A stretch of DNA of 64,000 bases from Actinocorallia longicatena (GTDB lineage Bacteria; Actinomycetota; Actinomycetes; Streptosporangiales; Streptosporangiaceae), in assembly GCF_039534125.1 (NCBI RefSeq), contig NZ_BAAAUV010000017.1, forward strand, positions 91,722-155,721, read 5' to 3'. Positions 34,350-44,565 of this stretch are shown here, one piece after another. Numbering within the stretch: position 1 is the stretch's first letter; every line of letters starts with the position of its first letter. The translations under genes and the position numbers were made by a program. Under the pieces are notes generated by a model, which was given only the letters and a program-made list of their open reading frames with translations, searched no databases and was not told the DNA's origin.

Positions 34350-34353
<4 letters not shown>
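32590..34353 (+). CDS. mutA: Methylmalonyl-CoA mutase small subunit
   Basis: This 587-residue protein is the non-catalytic alpha-like partner of the B12-dependent mutase that interconverts succinyl-CoA and methylmalonyl-CoA. The TIM-barrel part is present (RIHAVTSSAMMTRRDPWVNMLR and nearby), but the C-terminal domain lacks the DxHxxG cobalamin motif, as in other MutA. I choose ATG 32590; starts at 32560 or 32581 are possible. The stop overlaps mutB (GTGA), so the two subunits are made in equal amounts. No cobalamin riboswitch can be recognised upstream. Confidence 0.95.
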
Positions 34354-36516
<2,163 letters not shown>

Positions 36517-36524
<8 letters not shown>

Positions 36525-37494
36525 GGTAGCCGAGTACGTCACCGGGGTCCGGGAGGGCTCCCGGGCGTGGATCGCCCGTGCGATCACGCTCGTGGAGTCC
36601 ACCAGGCCCCGGCACCATGATCTGGCCCAGGCGGTCCTGGCCGAGCTGACCCCGCTCGCGGGGAACGCCCGCAGGATCGGCATCACCGGGGTGCCGGGCG
36701 TCGGGAAGTCGACCTTCATCGACGCCCTCGGCACGCTGCTCACCGGCAAGGGCCACAAGGTCGCCGTTCTCGCGGTCGACCCCTCCTCCACCCGGACGGG
36801 CGGCTCCATCCTGGGCGACAAGACCCGGATGGCCCGGCTGGCGGTCGACGAGAACGCCTTCATCCGGCCGTCGCCGACCGCGGGGACGCTCGGCGGCGTC
36901 GCCAAGGCCACCCGCGAGGCCATGGTCGTCATGGAGGCGGCGGGCCACGACGTCGTCCTCGTCGAGACGGTCGGGGTCGGCCAGTCCGAGACGACCGTCG
37001 CCGAGATGGTCGACTCGTTCCTGTTCCTCACCATCGCCAGGACCGGCGACCAGCTCCAGGGCATCAAGAAGGGCGTCCTGGAGCTGGCGGACGTGATCGC
37101 CGTCAACAAGGCCGACGGCGCGCACGCCCTGGAGGCGCAGAAGGCCGCGCGCGAGCTGGCCGGAGCGCTGCGCCTGCTGCGGTCGGGCGGCCGGGTCGTC
37201 CCCGTCCTGACGTGCAGCGCTCTGGAGAGCGCGGGCCTGGAGGAGGTCTGGAACCACCTGGTCGCCCACCAGGACGAGCTGCGGGCGTCCGGAGAGCTGG
37301 AGCGGATCCGCCGCGGGCAGCAGATCCGCTGGACCTGGGCCATGGTCGAGGACCGCCTGCTCACCGCGCTGCACACCCATCCGGCCGTCCGGGAGCTCGC
37401 CGCCGAGCTGGAACCCATGATCGCCGAGGGTGTCCTCCCGCCCTCGACCGCCGCCGAACGTCTCCTGGGGGTTTTCGACCCGGATTCCCTGTAG
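36517..37494 (+). CDS. meaB: Methylmalonyl-CoA mutase-associated GTPase MeaB
   Basis: This 325-residue G3E GTPase protects and reloads the mutase with adenosylcobalamin. It has the P-loop GVPGVGKSTF (about 59-68), the VDPSSTRTGGSILGDK switch, ETVGVGQSE and NKAD for guanine recognition. ATG 36517 lies inside the mutB end (ATGCCTGA). A TTG at 36511 is the only alternative. Confidence 0.95.
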
Positions 37495-37507
37495 TAACCT
37501 CCCCGGC

Positions 37508-37533
37508 TAATATGAAAGTGAGTTCATGTTCAT
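37508..37533 (+). promoter_or_regulatory. Candidate promoter and TetR-type operator for the sugar cluster
   Basis: ATGAA (37512-37516) and TTCAT (37523-37527) make a 16-base dyad, and another TTCAT follows at 37529-37533. TAATAT (37508-37513) is a good -10 box overlapping the left arm. The site lies about 25 bases before the aldolase start. The regulator encoded at the other end of the cluster is a TetR protein, which fits a dyad of this size. Confidence 0.45.
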
Positions 37534-37554
37534 GATGGACCGGGGAGGAAGATC

Positions 37555-38202
37555 GTGCTGCTCGAGAAGGAACGCGCGGAGCTGGCGGCCGCGGGCCGCA
37601 GGCTGGCCGCGGGCGGGCTGGTCATCGGCACCAGCGGCAACCTGTCGGTCCGGATCGACGACCTGATCGCGGTCACCCCCACCGGCGGGGTGATCAGCGA
37701 GCTGTCCGCGGCCGACATGACGGTCATGAACCTGGACGGCGAGATCGTCGAGGGCGAGCTGGCCCCCACCTCCGAGGTCCCGATGCACCTGTCGGTGTAC
37801 CGCGCGACCGGCGCCGCGGCGATCATGCACACCCACGCGGTGACGTCCTCGGCCGTCTCGGTCACCCTCGACGAGATCCCGATGATCCACTACACGATGC
37901 TCGGCCTCGGCGGCCCGATCCGCGTGGCCCCCTACGCCTGCTACGGCAGCGACGACCTGGCGGCGCACGTCGTCAAGGCCCTCGAAGGCCGGCAGGCGGC
38001 CCTCATGCAGAACCACGGCTCCATCGCGATCGGCTCGACGCTCGCCAAGGCCGTCGACAACCTCGAGCTCACCGAGTGGCTCTGCGAGGTCTACGTGAAG
38101 GCCCTCGCCCTCGGCACCCCGCGCGTCCTGGACGCCAAGGAGCAGGAGGACGTCATCATGCAGGCCCTCGCGGGCGGCTACGGCACCACCAAGAAGCTCT
38201 GA
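37555..38202 (+). CDS. Class II aldolase/adducin family protein
   Basis: This 215-residue protein resembles L-fuculose- or ribulose-phosphate aldolase/epimerase enzymes. It has GTSGNLSVR near the start, PTSEVPMHL (the acidic residue), IMHTHAV with two zinc histidines and a third in MQNHGSI. The Glu/His set means a zinc enzyme that splits or isomerises a phosphorylated sugar. The start GTG 37555 has GGGGAGGAAG upstream. It is first in an operon with an aminotransferase and a kinase. The substrate is not known. Confidence 0.9.
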   Translation: MLLEKERAELAAAGRRLAAGGLVIGTSGNLSVRIDDLIAVTPTGGVISELSAADMTVMNLDGEIVEGELAPTSEVPMHLSVYRATGAAAIMHTHAVTSSAVSVTLDEIPMIHYTMLGLGGPIRVAPYACYGSDDLAAHVVKALEGRQAALMQNHGSIAIGSTLAKAVDNLELTEWLCEVYVKALALGTPRVLDAKEQEDVIMQALAGGYGTTKKL

Positions 38203-38215
38203 GAGGACCCGACCG

Positions 38216-39649
38216 ATGAGTGACAACGCGATCTCCCAGTGGCCGGACGTCGACGCCGTCGAGAAGGACCTCGACCGCCTCGTCCACACCCCGATCCGGC
38301 GGCTGAGCGACGAGATCCTCGCCGAGTACCACGCCTGGTACGAGGCGAACGCGGCCGGCTCCAAGGCCACCTTCGAGGAGGCCCAGCGCTACATCCCGGG
38401 CGGAGTCCAGCACAACCTGGCGCTGAACGACCCGTGGGCGCTCGACATCGTCAAGGCCGAGGGCGCCCACCTGTGGGACGTCGACGGCAACAGGTACATC
38501 GACTTCCTCCAGGCCGGCGGGCCGACCGTGCTCGGCAGCAACTACGCGCCCGTCCGCGAGGAGATCACCCAGCTGATCGCCGACTGCGGCCCCGTCACCG
38601 GGATGCTGCACGCCTACGAGGTCAAGCTCGCCAAGCTGATCCACGACTTCATGCCGAACGTCCAGAAGTTCCGGATGCTCGGCTCGGGCACCGAGGGCGT
38701 CATGGCGGCCGTCCGGGCGGCCCGCGCCTACACCGGCAAGTCCCACGTGATCAAGGTGGGCGGCGCCTACCACGGCTGGTCCGACCAGGTCGTCTTCGGC
38801 CTGCGCATCCCCGGCACCGGCTCGCTGGAGGCCGCGGGCATCCCCGCGGGCGCTCTCCAGCTCACCCAGGAGGTGGCCCCCGGCGACCTCGACGAGCTGC
38901 GCGCCAAGCTCGCGGCCAACGCCGGGAACGGCGGGACCGCGGCGGTGTTCGTCGAGCCGATCGGCCCCGAGTCCGGCGCCCACCTCGTGCGGCACGGGTT
39001 CAACGCCCAGGTCCGCGAGCTGTGCGACGAGTTCGGCGCCCTGCTGGTCTTCGACGAGGTCGTCACCGGCTTCCGCCTGGGCATGGGCGGCGCCCAGGGG
39101 TACTTCGGGGTGAAGCCCGACCTGACGGTCTTCGGCAAGTGCGTGGCCGGAGGGTACCCGGCGGCGGGCGGCATCGGAGGCAGCGACGAGGTGATGAACG
39201 TCTTCGCCGGTGGGCTCACCGCGGCGGGCAAGCGGGCCCTGGTCGGCGGCACGCTGTCGGCCAACCCGATGTCCTGCGCGGCGGGCTACCACACCCTGCT
39301 GGAGATGGACCGGACCAACGCCCCGGCCATCGCCGGGCGCGCGGGCGACCGTCTCAGGGCCGGGCTGTCGGCGCTGATCGCCCGGTACGACCTGCCCTAC
39401 GTCGTCTACAACGTGGGCTCCGTCGTGCACCTGCACACCTCGGGCGTGCTGCACCTGTCGATCCACGACCCCGAGTTCTTCACCGAGCTCGGCCCGCGCA
39501 AGGACATGCTCGGCCAGATGTCGATGGCGTTCTCCGCCGAGGGCGTCGTCACCCTGGCGGGCAGCCGCCTGTACACCTCGATGGCCGACACCGACGAGGT
39601 CATCGACGACGCGCTCGCCCGCTTCGACCGCGTCTTCGCGCGCGTGTAG
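38216..39649 (+). CDS. Class III PLP aminotransferase, GSA-aminomutase-like
   Basis: This 477-residue fold-type I enzyme resembles glutamate-1-semialdehyde 2,1-aminomutase, but it has a longer N-terminus (about 60 residues) and sits away from heme genes. It shows the RMLGSGTEGVMAAVR phosphate-binding region, VFDEVVTGFR and the Schiff-base lysine Lys308 in TVFGKCVAGGYP. It probably adds, removes or moves an amino group on an intermediate of the aldolase/kinase pathway. RBS GAGAGGA is upstream of ATG 38216, 13 bases after the aldolase stop. Confidence 0.9.
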   Translation: MSDNAISQWPDVDAVEKDLDRLVHTPIRRLSDEILAEYHAWYEANAAGSKATFEEAQRYIPGGVQHNLALNDPWALDIVKAEGAHLWDVDGNRYIDFLQAGGPTVLGSNYAPVREEITQLIADCGPVTGMLHAYEVKLAKLIHDFMPNVQKFRMLGSGTEGVMAAVRAARAYTGKSHVIKVGGAYHGWSDQVVFGLRIPGTGSLEAAGIPAGALQLTQEVAPGDLDELRAKLAANAGNGGTAAVFVEPIGPESGAHLVRHGFNAQVRELCDEFGALLVFDEVVTGFRLGMGGAQGYFGVKPDLTVFGKCVAGGYPAAGGIGGSDEVMNVFAGGLTAAGKRALVGGTLSANPMSCAAGYHTLLEMDRTNAPAIAGRAGDRLRAGLSALIARYDLPYVVYNVGSVVHLHTSGVLHLSIHDPEFFTELGPRKDMLGQMSMAFSAEGVVTLAGSRLYTSMADTDEVIDDALARFDRVFARV

Positions 39650-39666
39650 GTCCGGAAGGACGGAGA

Positions 39667-41262
39667 ATGAGCGGCTACGTCATCGGCGTCGACCTCGGGA
39701 CCGGCGGCCCCAAGGTCGCGCTCGCCACGACCGGCGGGCGCGTCCTCGGCCACGAGTTCGAGCCCACTCCCGTCCACTTCCTGCCCGGCGGCGGCGCCGA
39801 GCAGGACCCGGACGACTGGTGGAGGGCGATCTCCACCGCGCTCCAGCGGCTGCTCGCCCGCGACCTCGCCCCCCTCGGCGAGATCAGGGCGATCTGCATG
39901 TCGTCCCAGTGGGGCGGCATCGTGCCCGTCGACGCCTCCGGACGGCATCTGCACAACGCCGTGATCTGGATGGACGGCCGGGGCGCCGGGTACTCCAAGG
40001 AGCTGGCCGGGAGCGGCCTGACCGTTCCGGGCGTCGGCTACAACGCCTTCAAGCTCCGGGAATGGATCAAGAAGACCGGAGGAGTCCCCACCCTGACGGG
40101 CAAGGACCCCGTCGGCCAGATCGCCTTCCTGAAGCACGAGCGCCCCGAGGTGTACCGGGCGGCGGCCCATCTCCTGGACGTCCCCGAGTACCTGACGATG
40201 CGGATGACGGGCCGCCCGGTAGCGGCACACGACACGATCGTGCTGCGCTGGTGCACCGACAATCGGAGCACGAAGGGAAGGGGCGGGGTCGCCTACGACG
40301 ACCGGCTGATCAGGATGGCCGGGCTCGACCCGGCCAAGCTGCCCGAGCTGGTGCCGCCCGGCTCGATCGTCGGGCCGATCCTTCCCGGGGTCGCCGATGA
40401 GCTCGGCCTGGACAAGGGCGTCCAGGTCGTCACCGGCACGGGGGACACCACGGCGGCCGCGGTCGGCGCGGGCGCCGTCCTGGACGGCCAGGGCCACCTC
40501 TACATCGGCACGTCGGCCTGGCTGTCGTGCCATGTGCCCTACAAGAAGACCGACATCCTCACCGGGGTGGCCTCGATGCCGTCGGTCGTGCCCGGCAAGT
40601 ACTGGGTGGCCACCATCCAGGACGTCGCCGGCAAGGGCATCGACTGGCTGATCAACAACGTCTTCATCCCCGGCGACGTCTTCGAGACCGGTGAGCGCGA
40701 CCACGGGACGCCCGAGGAGGTCCTGGAACGGCTGAACCGCCTCGCCGAGACCTCGCCGCCCGGCAGCAACGGCGTGGTGTTCACCCCGTGGCTCAACGGC
40801 GAGCGCACCCCGGTCGACGACAGGAACGTCCGCGGCGGCTGGTTCAACATCTCCCTGACGACCACCCGGGCCGACCTGGTCCGCAGCACGTTCGAGGGGA
40901 TCGCGCTCAACGCCCGCTGGCTGAACGAGTCGGTCGAGAAGTTCACCGGGAAGCCCTTCGGCCATCTCAACTTCATCGGCGGCGGGGCGAAGTCGACCCT
41001 GTGGTGCCAGGCGATGGCCGACATCCTCGACCGTGAGATCCGCCAGGTCGCCGACCCGGTCCTCGCGAACGTCCGGGGGGCGGCTCTGATCGCCTCGGTG
41101 GCGCTCGGCGAGCTGACCTGGGAGGAGATCCCGGACCAGGTGGAGATCGCCCGGGTCTTCACGCCCGACCCGGCCAACCGCGCGGTCTACGACAAGGCCT
41201 TCGCGACGTTCCGGGCGCTTTACAAGAACAACAGGTCCCTGTACGCGAGGATCAACGGCTGA
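39667..41262 (+). CDS. FGGY-family carbohydrate kinase
   Basis: This 531-residue kinase has the N-terminal DLGTGGPKVAL phosphate motif, SSQWGGIVPVD, the middle GTGDTTAAAVGAGAV loop and the C-terminal FIGGGAKSTLWCQ signature. It is closest in style to xylulokinase or erythritol-type kinases and would phosphorylate a polyol or keto-sugar with ATP to feed the aldolase. The start ATG 39667 follows GGAAGGACGGAG. Its end overlaps the convergent TetR gene by eleven bases. Confidence 0.92.
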   Translation: MSGYVIGVDLGTGGPKVALATTGGRVLGHEFEPTPVHFLPGGGAEQDPDDWWRAISTALQRLLARDLAPLGEIRAICMSSQWGGIVPVDASGRHLHNAVIWMDGRGAGYSKELAGSGLTVPGVGYNAFKLREWIKKTGGVPTLTGKDPVGQIAFLKHERPEVYRAAAHLLDVPEYLTMRMTGRPVAAHDTIVLRWCTDNRSTKGRGGVAYDDRLIRMAGLDPAKLPELVPPGSIVGPILPGVADELGLDKGVQVVTGTGDTTAAAVGAGAVLDGQGHLYIGTSAWLSCHVPYKKTDILTGVASMPSVVPGKYWVATIQDVAGKGIDWLINNVFIPGDVFETGERDHGTPEEVLERLNRLAETSPPGSNGVVFTPWLNGERTPVDDRNVRGGWFNISLTTTRADLVRSTFEGIALNARWLNESVEKFTGKPFGHLNFIGGGAKSTLWCQAMADILDREIRQVADPVLANVRGAALIASVALGELTWEEIPDQVEIARVFTPDPANRAVYDKAFATFRALYKNNRSLYARING

Positions 41263-41884
41263 TCCGGGCCACGAGATCGTCCAGATAGAGCCGGAGCATC
41301 CGCTTCAGGTCCTCGAGGTGCTCCGGTTCGGCGTTCTCCCGGAACACGTGCTGGAGCACCGAGTCGGCGACCCAGACCGCGATCCGGCCGGCCCGCTCCA
41401 GCTCGATGCCGTCGCGCAGGCCGAGCTGGGCCCTGAGGATCCGCCGGACGCCCACCATGATCGTCGCATTGTTGAGGCGGTCCTCCTGGGCGAGCTCCGG
41501 GCTGAGATGGCGGCCGGTCCACAGCGCCACATAGCCGGGATTCTCCCGGTACATGTCGGCGAAGGCGTCGACCACGGTGCCGACCAGGTCGTCCATCGGC
41601 CCCTGCTCGGACCGCTCCACCAGCACCGCGATGGCGCCGTCGAACCCTTCGAGGTAGTGCCGCCCGAGCGCGTCGACGATCGCGCTCTTGTCGGGGAAGA
41701 ACTGATAGATGCTCCCGACCGGCACCCCGGCCCGCTCGGTGATCGCCCTGATCGTCAGCGCCTCGAACCCGCCCGCGGCGATGATCCCGTCGGCCGCGTC
41801 GAGGATCGCCTGCACCCGGGCCCGGCTCCGCGCCTGCTGCGGCCTCCGCTTGAGCTCCGCCCCCGCCGCCACCGGTTCCACCAC
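41252..41884 (-). CDS. TetR/AcrR family transcriptional regulator
   Basis: This 210-residue protein has an N-terminal TetR helix-turn-helix (about 16-62, with AITERAGVPVGSIYQFFPDK) and a C-terminal ligand domain with paired long helices. It faces the end of the aldolase-aminotransferase-kinase operon, and the dyad before the operon suits it, so I infer that it is the local repressor. The inducer would be the pathway substrate. Confidence 0.9.
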   Translation of the reverse strand: MVEPVAAGAELKRRPQQARSRARVQAILDAADGIIAAGGFEALTIRAITERAGVPVGSIYQFFPDKSAIVDALGRHYLEGFDGAIAVLVERSEQGPMDDLVGTVVDAFADMYRENPGYVALWTGRHLSPELAQEDRLNNATIMVGVRRILRAQLGLRDGIELERAGRIAVWVADSVLQHVFRENAEPEHLEDLKRMLRLYLDDLVARISR

Positions 41885-42000
41885 GCCACCTCCCCGCCCC
41901 CGAGCCTATCGGGGGCCCTGTGCGGGCCCTCGGCTGGGAGGGGAGATCGCGAAGAGGGCGCCGGTACTGATGATCAGTGCTGTGACCTGGGAGAACGTGC

Positions 42001-42070
42001 CTATCGGAAGATAGTATCTAATTTTTAGGAAGTATTTACTTTTTGTCGGTTTGTACCCTAATCTCCGGCC
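42001..42070 (+). promoter_or_regulatory. AT-rich leader with palindrome before the methyltransferase
   Basis: CTATC (42001-42005) and GATAG (42010-42014) are a perfect dyad with a four-base gap. The next 45 bases are AT-rich, unlike the window as a whole. TTTACT (42035-42040) and CCTAAT (42057-42062) could be -35 and -10 boxes, 16 apart, with the start codon eight bases on. Confidence 0.4.
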
Positions 42071-42856
42071 ATGGTCCGTGAAGCTGACTTCGTCAAGAAG
42101 AACCGCTCGAGTCTGAGTCACAAGATCTCGTTCGCGGTGAAGAACCCAGGGAAGGTGCCGCGCTACGCCCGGCGGCTGGCGCGGGACACTTGGCTGAAGT
42201 GGAGGACCGGGGACGACCACCTGGCCTACTACGCGGCGGTGATGAAGTCGGACACCGCACGCAATCCGGAGGCGGCGGTCGGCAGCCAGACCCATGGCCG
42301 CTGGGTCGCGCTCGGCAAGATGCAGTTCACCTACCTCAAGAAGCACGGGCTGGTCCCGTCGCAGACGATGCTGGAGATCGGCTGCGGGAACCTGCGGGCG
42401 GGCCGCCTGTTCATCGAGTACCTCGACACCGGCAACTACAGCGGCATCGACATCTCCCGCGACATCCTCAAGGCCGCCCGCAGGACGCTCGCCGAGTACG
42501 GGATCGAGGCCAAGCGGCCCTCGCTGAGCCTCGTCTCGGACAACAGGTTCAGCGCCTTCCCCGACGCGGCCTTCGACGTGATCCACGCCCACAGCGTCTA
42601 CTCCCACTGCCCGATCAACGTGATCGAGGAGTGCTTCGTCCACGTGGGCCGGATCCTCAAGCCGTCCGGGCACTTCGACTTCACCTTCGACCGGACCGAG
42701 GGCGAGGAGCACCAGGTCCTGAACGAGGACTTCTACTACCGGACCGAGACGCTCGTCGCCCTGGCCGAGAAGCACGGGCTCAAGGCCGAGTTCATGCAGG
42801 ACTGGGAGGAGCTCAAGCACAACCAGTCCAAGATCCGGATCACGCACCCGGCATGA
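42071..42856 (+). CDS. Class I SAM-dependent methyltransferase
   Basis: This 261-residue protein has the AdoMet motif LEIGCGNLRAGR (about 100-112), a GIDIS acidic strand end and the later ILKPSGHFDFTF motif of the UbiE/COQ5-like fold. A basic N-terminal region (about 1-45) precedes the domain. The target is unknown. It stands alone, starts at ATG 42071 behind an AT-rich leader, and its end overlaps azlD on the other strand by 17 bases. Confidence 0.82.
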   Translation: MVREADFVKKNRSSLSHKISFAVKNPGKVPRYARRLARDTWLKWRTGDDHLAYYAAVMKSDTARNPEAAVGSQTHGRWVALGKMQFTYLKKHGLVPSQTMLEIGCGNLRAGRLFIEYLDTGNYSGIDISRDILKAARRTLAEYGIEAKRPSLSLVSDNRFSAFPDAAFDVIHAHSVYSHCPINVIEECFVHVGRILKPSGHFDFTFDRTEGEEHQVLNEDFYYRTETLVALAEKHGLKAEFMQDWEELKHNQSKIRITHPA

Positions 42857-43139
42857 CGGCCCTGATCGCCGCCGTCGTCACCGCGGCGGCGATCACGATG
42901 ACGGGGAACGGCGCCCGCCGCAGGGCCAGGCCCCCCGCCACCAGCACCCCGGCCGGACGCGCCCAGCCCGCGAAGTCATGTCCCTCGGTGAAGGCCGCCG
43001 TGACGGTCAGCGCCACCAGCAGCACCGCCGCCGCCACGGTCAGCAGCGTGCTCAGCCGCTCCGGCAGGTTGATCATCGGTCCCGCCAGCCGGAACCCCAG
43101 GGTCCCCGCCGCCAGCAGGGCGATCGCGTAGACCGGCAT
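42840..43139 (-). CDS. azlD: AzlD-type branched-chain amino acid exporter subunit
   Basis: This 99-residue hydrophobic protein has about four helices and the AzlD opening MPVYAIALLAAGTLGFRLAG. With AzlC it makes a LIV-E type exporter for branched-chain amino acids or related compounds. Its ATG (43139) overlaps the azlC stop by one base (TGATG), and the gene is read in the same direction. Confidence 0.87.
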   Translation of the reverse strand: MPVYAIALLAAGTLGFRLAGPMINLPERLSTLLTVAAAVLLVALTVTAAFTEGHDFAGWARPAGVLVAGGLALRRAPFPVIVIAAAVTTAAIRAVMPGA

Positions 43140-43873
43140 CAGCTCACCTTCTCGTTGTTCTCTTCGAGGGTCTTCGCGGGGGTCTCCCTGCGGGGCTCCT
43201 CGCGGGTCTCCTTGCGCAGCAGCGTCCGGGCGACGGGCAGCAGCCCCAGCAGGGACAGCAGCACCGGCAGCCCGGCGGGCAGGAACGGGGCGGCGGCCAC
43301 GGCGACGACCGCGCCGCACACGGCCGCGTTCCTGGTGGTCCCGTCCTTCAGCGAGGGCAGGACCAGGGCCAGCAGGACGGCGGGGAACATGGCGTCGAGG
43401 CCGAGCGCCCCGGTGTCCCCGATGGCCTGGCCGGCGACCGCCCCGGCCACGACCGAGACGTTCCACACGGTGAACAGCGCGATCCCGCACAGCCAGTAGA
43501 CCGAGCGCCGGGCCTTCGGATCCTCCTGCTGGAGCACGAAGGCGACCCCCTCGTCGGTCAGCAGGTGCGCCCCGGCCAGCCGCTGCCACCAGGGCCCGCG
43601 CAGCACGTCGGCGATCGCGAAGCCGAACGGGAGCAGCCGGGCGTTGAGCACGAGCCCCGCGACGACGGCCGCGACCGCGCCGCCGCCGCCCAGCACGACG
43701 CCCACCGCGGCGAACTGGGCGCCGCCCGCGAAGACGGCCAGGGACATCAGCACCGGAACCCACCAGTCGAGGCCGCCGGACACGCAGATCGCGCCGAACG
43801 ACATCCCGACGATGGCGTCCGCGGCGCACACCAGGGCGACGTCTCTCCGGACTGTTCGGGACAATGAACGCAT
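43139..43873 (-). CDS. azlC: AzlC-type branched-chain amino acid exporter subunit
   Basis: This 244-residue membrane protein has five or six helices and the AzlC motif FAGGAQFAAVGVVLGGGGAV. The polar C-terminus (KETREEPRRETPAKTLEENN) is cytoplasmic. I prefer ATG 43873 (MRSLSRTVRRDVALV), because a good -35/-10 pair ends exactly seven bases upstream; the frame extends to 43909 without support. It is divergent from an XRE-cupin regulator that likely controls it. Confidence 0.88.
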   Translation of the reverse strand: MRSLSRTVRRDVALVCAADAIVGMSFGAICVSGGLDWWVPVLMSLAVFAGGAQFAAVGVVLGGGGAVAAVVAGLVLNARLLPFGFAIADVLRGPWWQRLAGAHLLTDEGVAFVLQQEDPKARRSVYWLCGIALFTVWNVSVVAGAVAGQAIGDTGALGLDAMFPAVLLALVLPSLKDGTTRNAAVCGAVVAVAAAPFLPAGLPVLLSLLGLLPVARTLLRKETREEPRRETPAKTLEENNEKVS

Positions 43874-43916
43874 GTCCGGTAGGATGAACGAAATCGAGAT
43901 GTTCGTCAAGCCGAAC
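43874..43916 (-). promoter_or_regulatory. azlCD promoter and possible operator, leaderless
   Basis: Read on the reverse strand, TTGACG (43909-43904) and CATCCT (43886-43881) are 17 bases apart, and the -10 box ends seven bases before the azlC ATG, so its mRNA should lack a leader. GTTCG (43901-43905) and CGAAC (43912-43916) form a dyad across the -35 box, and ACGAA/TTCGT a second. These may bind the XRE-cupin protein encoded just beyond. Confidence 0.55.
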
Positions 43917-43926
43917 GAGAGGTCCG

Positions 43927-44487
43927 ATGGAACGAACGGACGTGGATCTGATCGCCGTCATCGCGGCGTCGATCCGCCGGGAGCGGGCCCGCACCGGGCT
44001 GTCGCTGACCGAGGTGGCGCGGCGGGCCGGCATCGCCAAGAGCACGCTGTCGCAGCTGGAGAGCGGGGTCGGCAATCCCAGCGTCGAGACCCTGTGGGCG
44101 CTCGGCGTGGCCCTGGACGTCCCGTTCAGCACGCTGGTCGAGCCGCCCCGCCGGGACATCCGGGTGATCCGCTCGGGCGAGGGCCCGATGACGTTCTCCG
44201 AGCGGTCGTCCTACGCGGCGACCCTGCTGTCGTCCAGCCCGCCGAACGCCCGCCGGGACATCTACCGGATCGAGGTCCAGCCGGGCGAGCCCCGGATGTC
44301 CGATCCGCACCAGTCCGGCACCCGGGAGCATGTGGTGATCAGTACCGGACGCGCCCTCGTGGGGCCCTCGGAGGCCCCGGTGGAACTGGGGCCCGGTGAC
44401 TACATCGTGTATCCGGGTGACTCGGCTCACCTGTTCAAAGCGCTTGAATCGGGCACAACGGCCGTGATGGTGATGGAACACATCTGA
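43927..44487 (+). CDS. XRE family regulator with cupin domain
   Basis: This 186-residue protein has an N-terminal helix-turn-helix (about 8-63, GLSLTEVARRAGIAKSTLSQ) and a C-terminal cupin (about 105-185, with HVVISTGRALVG and PGDYIVYPGDSAHLF). Such XRE-cupin proteins sense small ligands and often sit divergent from AzlCD exporters, which they regulate. ATG 43927 has GAGAGG five bases upstream. The gap to azlC is 53 bases and holds both promoters. Confidence 0.9.
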   Translation: MERTDVDLIAVIAASIRRERARTGLSLTEVARRAGIAKSTLSQLESGVGNPSVETLWALGVALDVPFSTLVEPPRRDIRVIRSGEGPMTFSERSSYAATLLSSSPPNARRDIYRIEVQPGEPRMSDPHQSGTREHVVISTGRALVGPSEAPVELGPGDYIVYPGDSAHLFKALESGTTAVMVMEHI

Positions 44488-44565
44488 CCGCCAGGGGCGT
44501 CAATTTCTGCATACCGGGCATTGCATGGTGAAGTCCTTGCAAGTATTGCCCTGTGGAGGTTGGCC

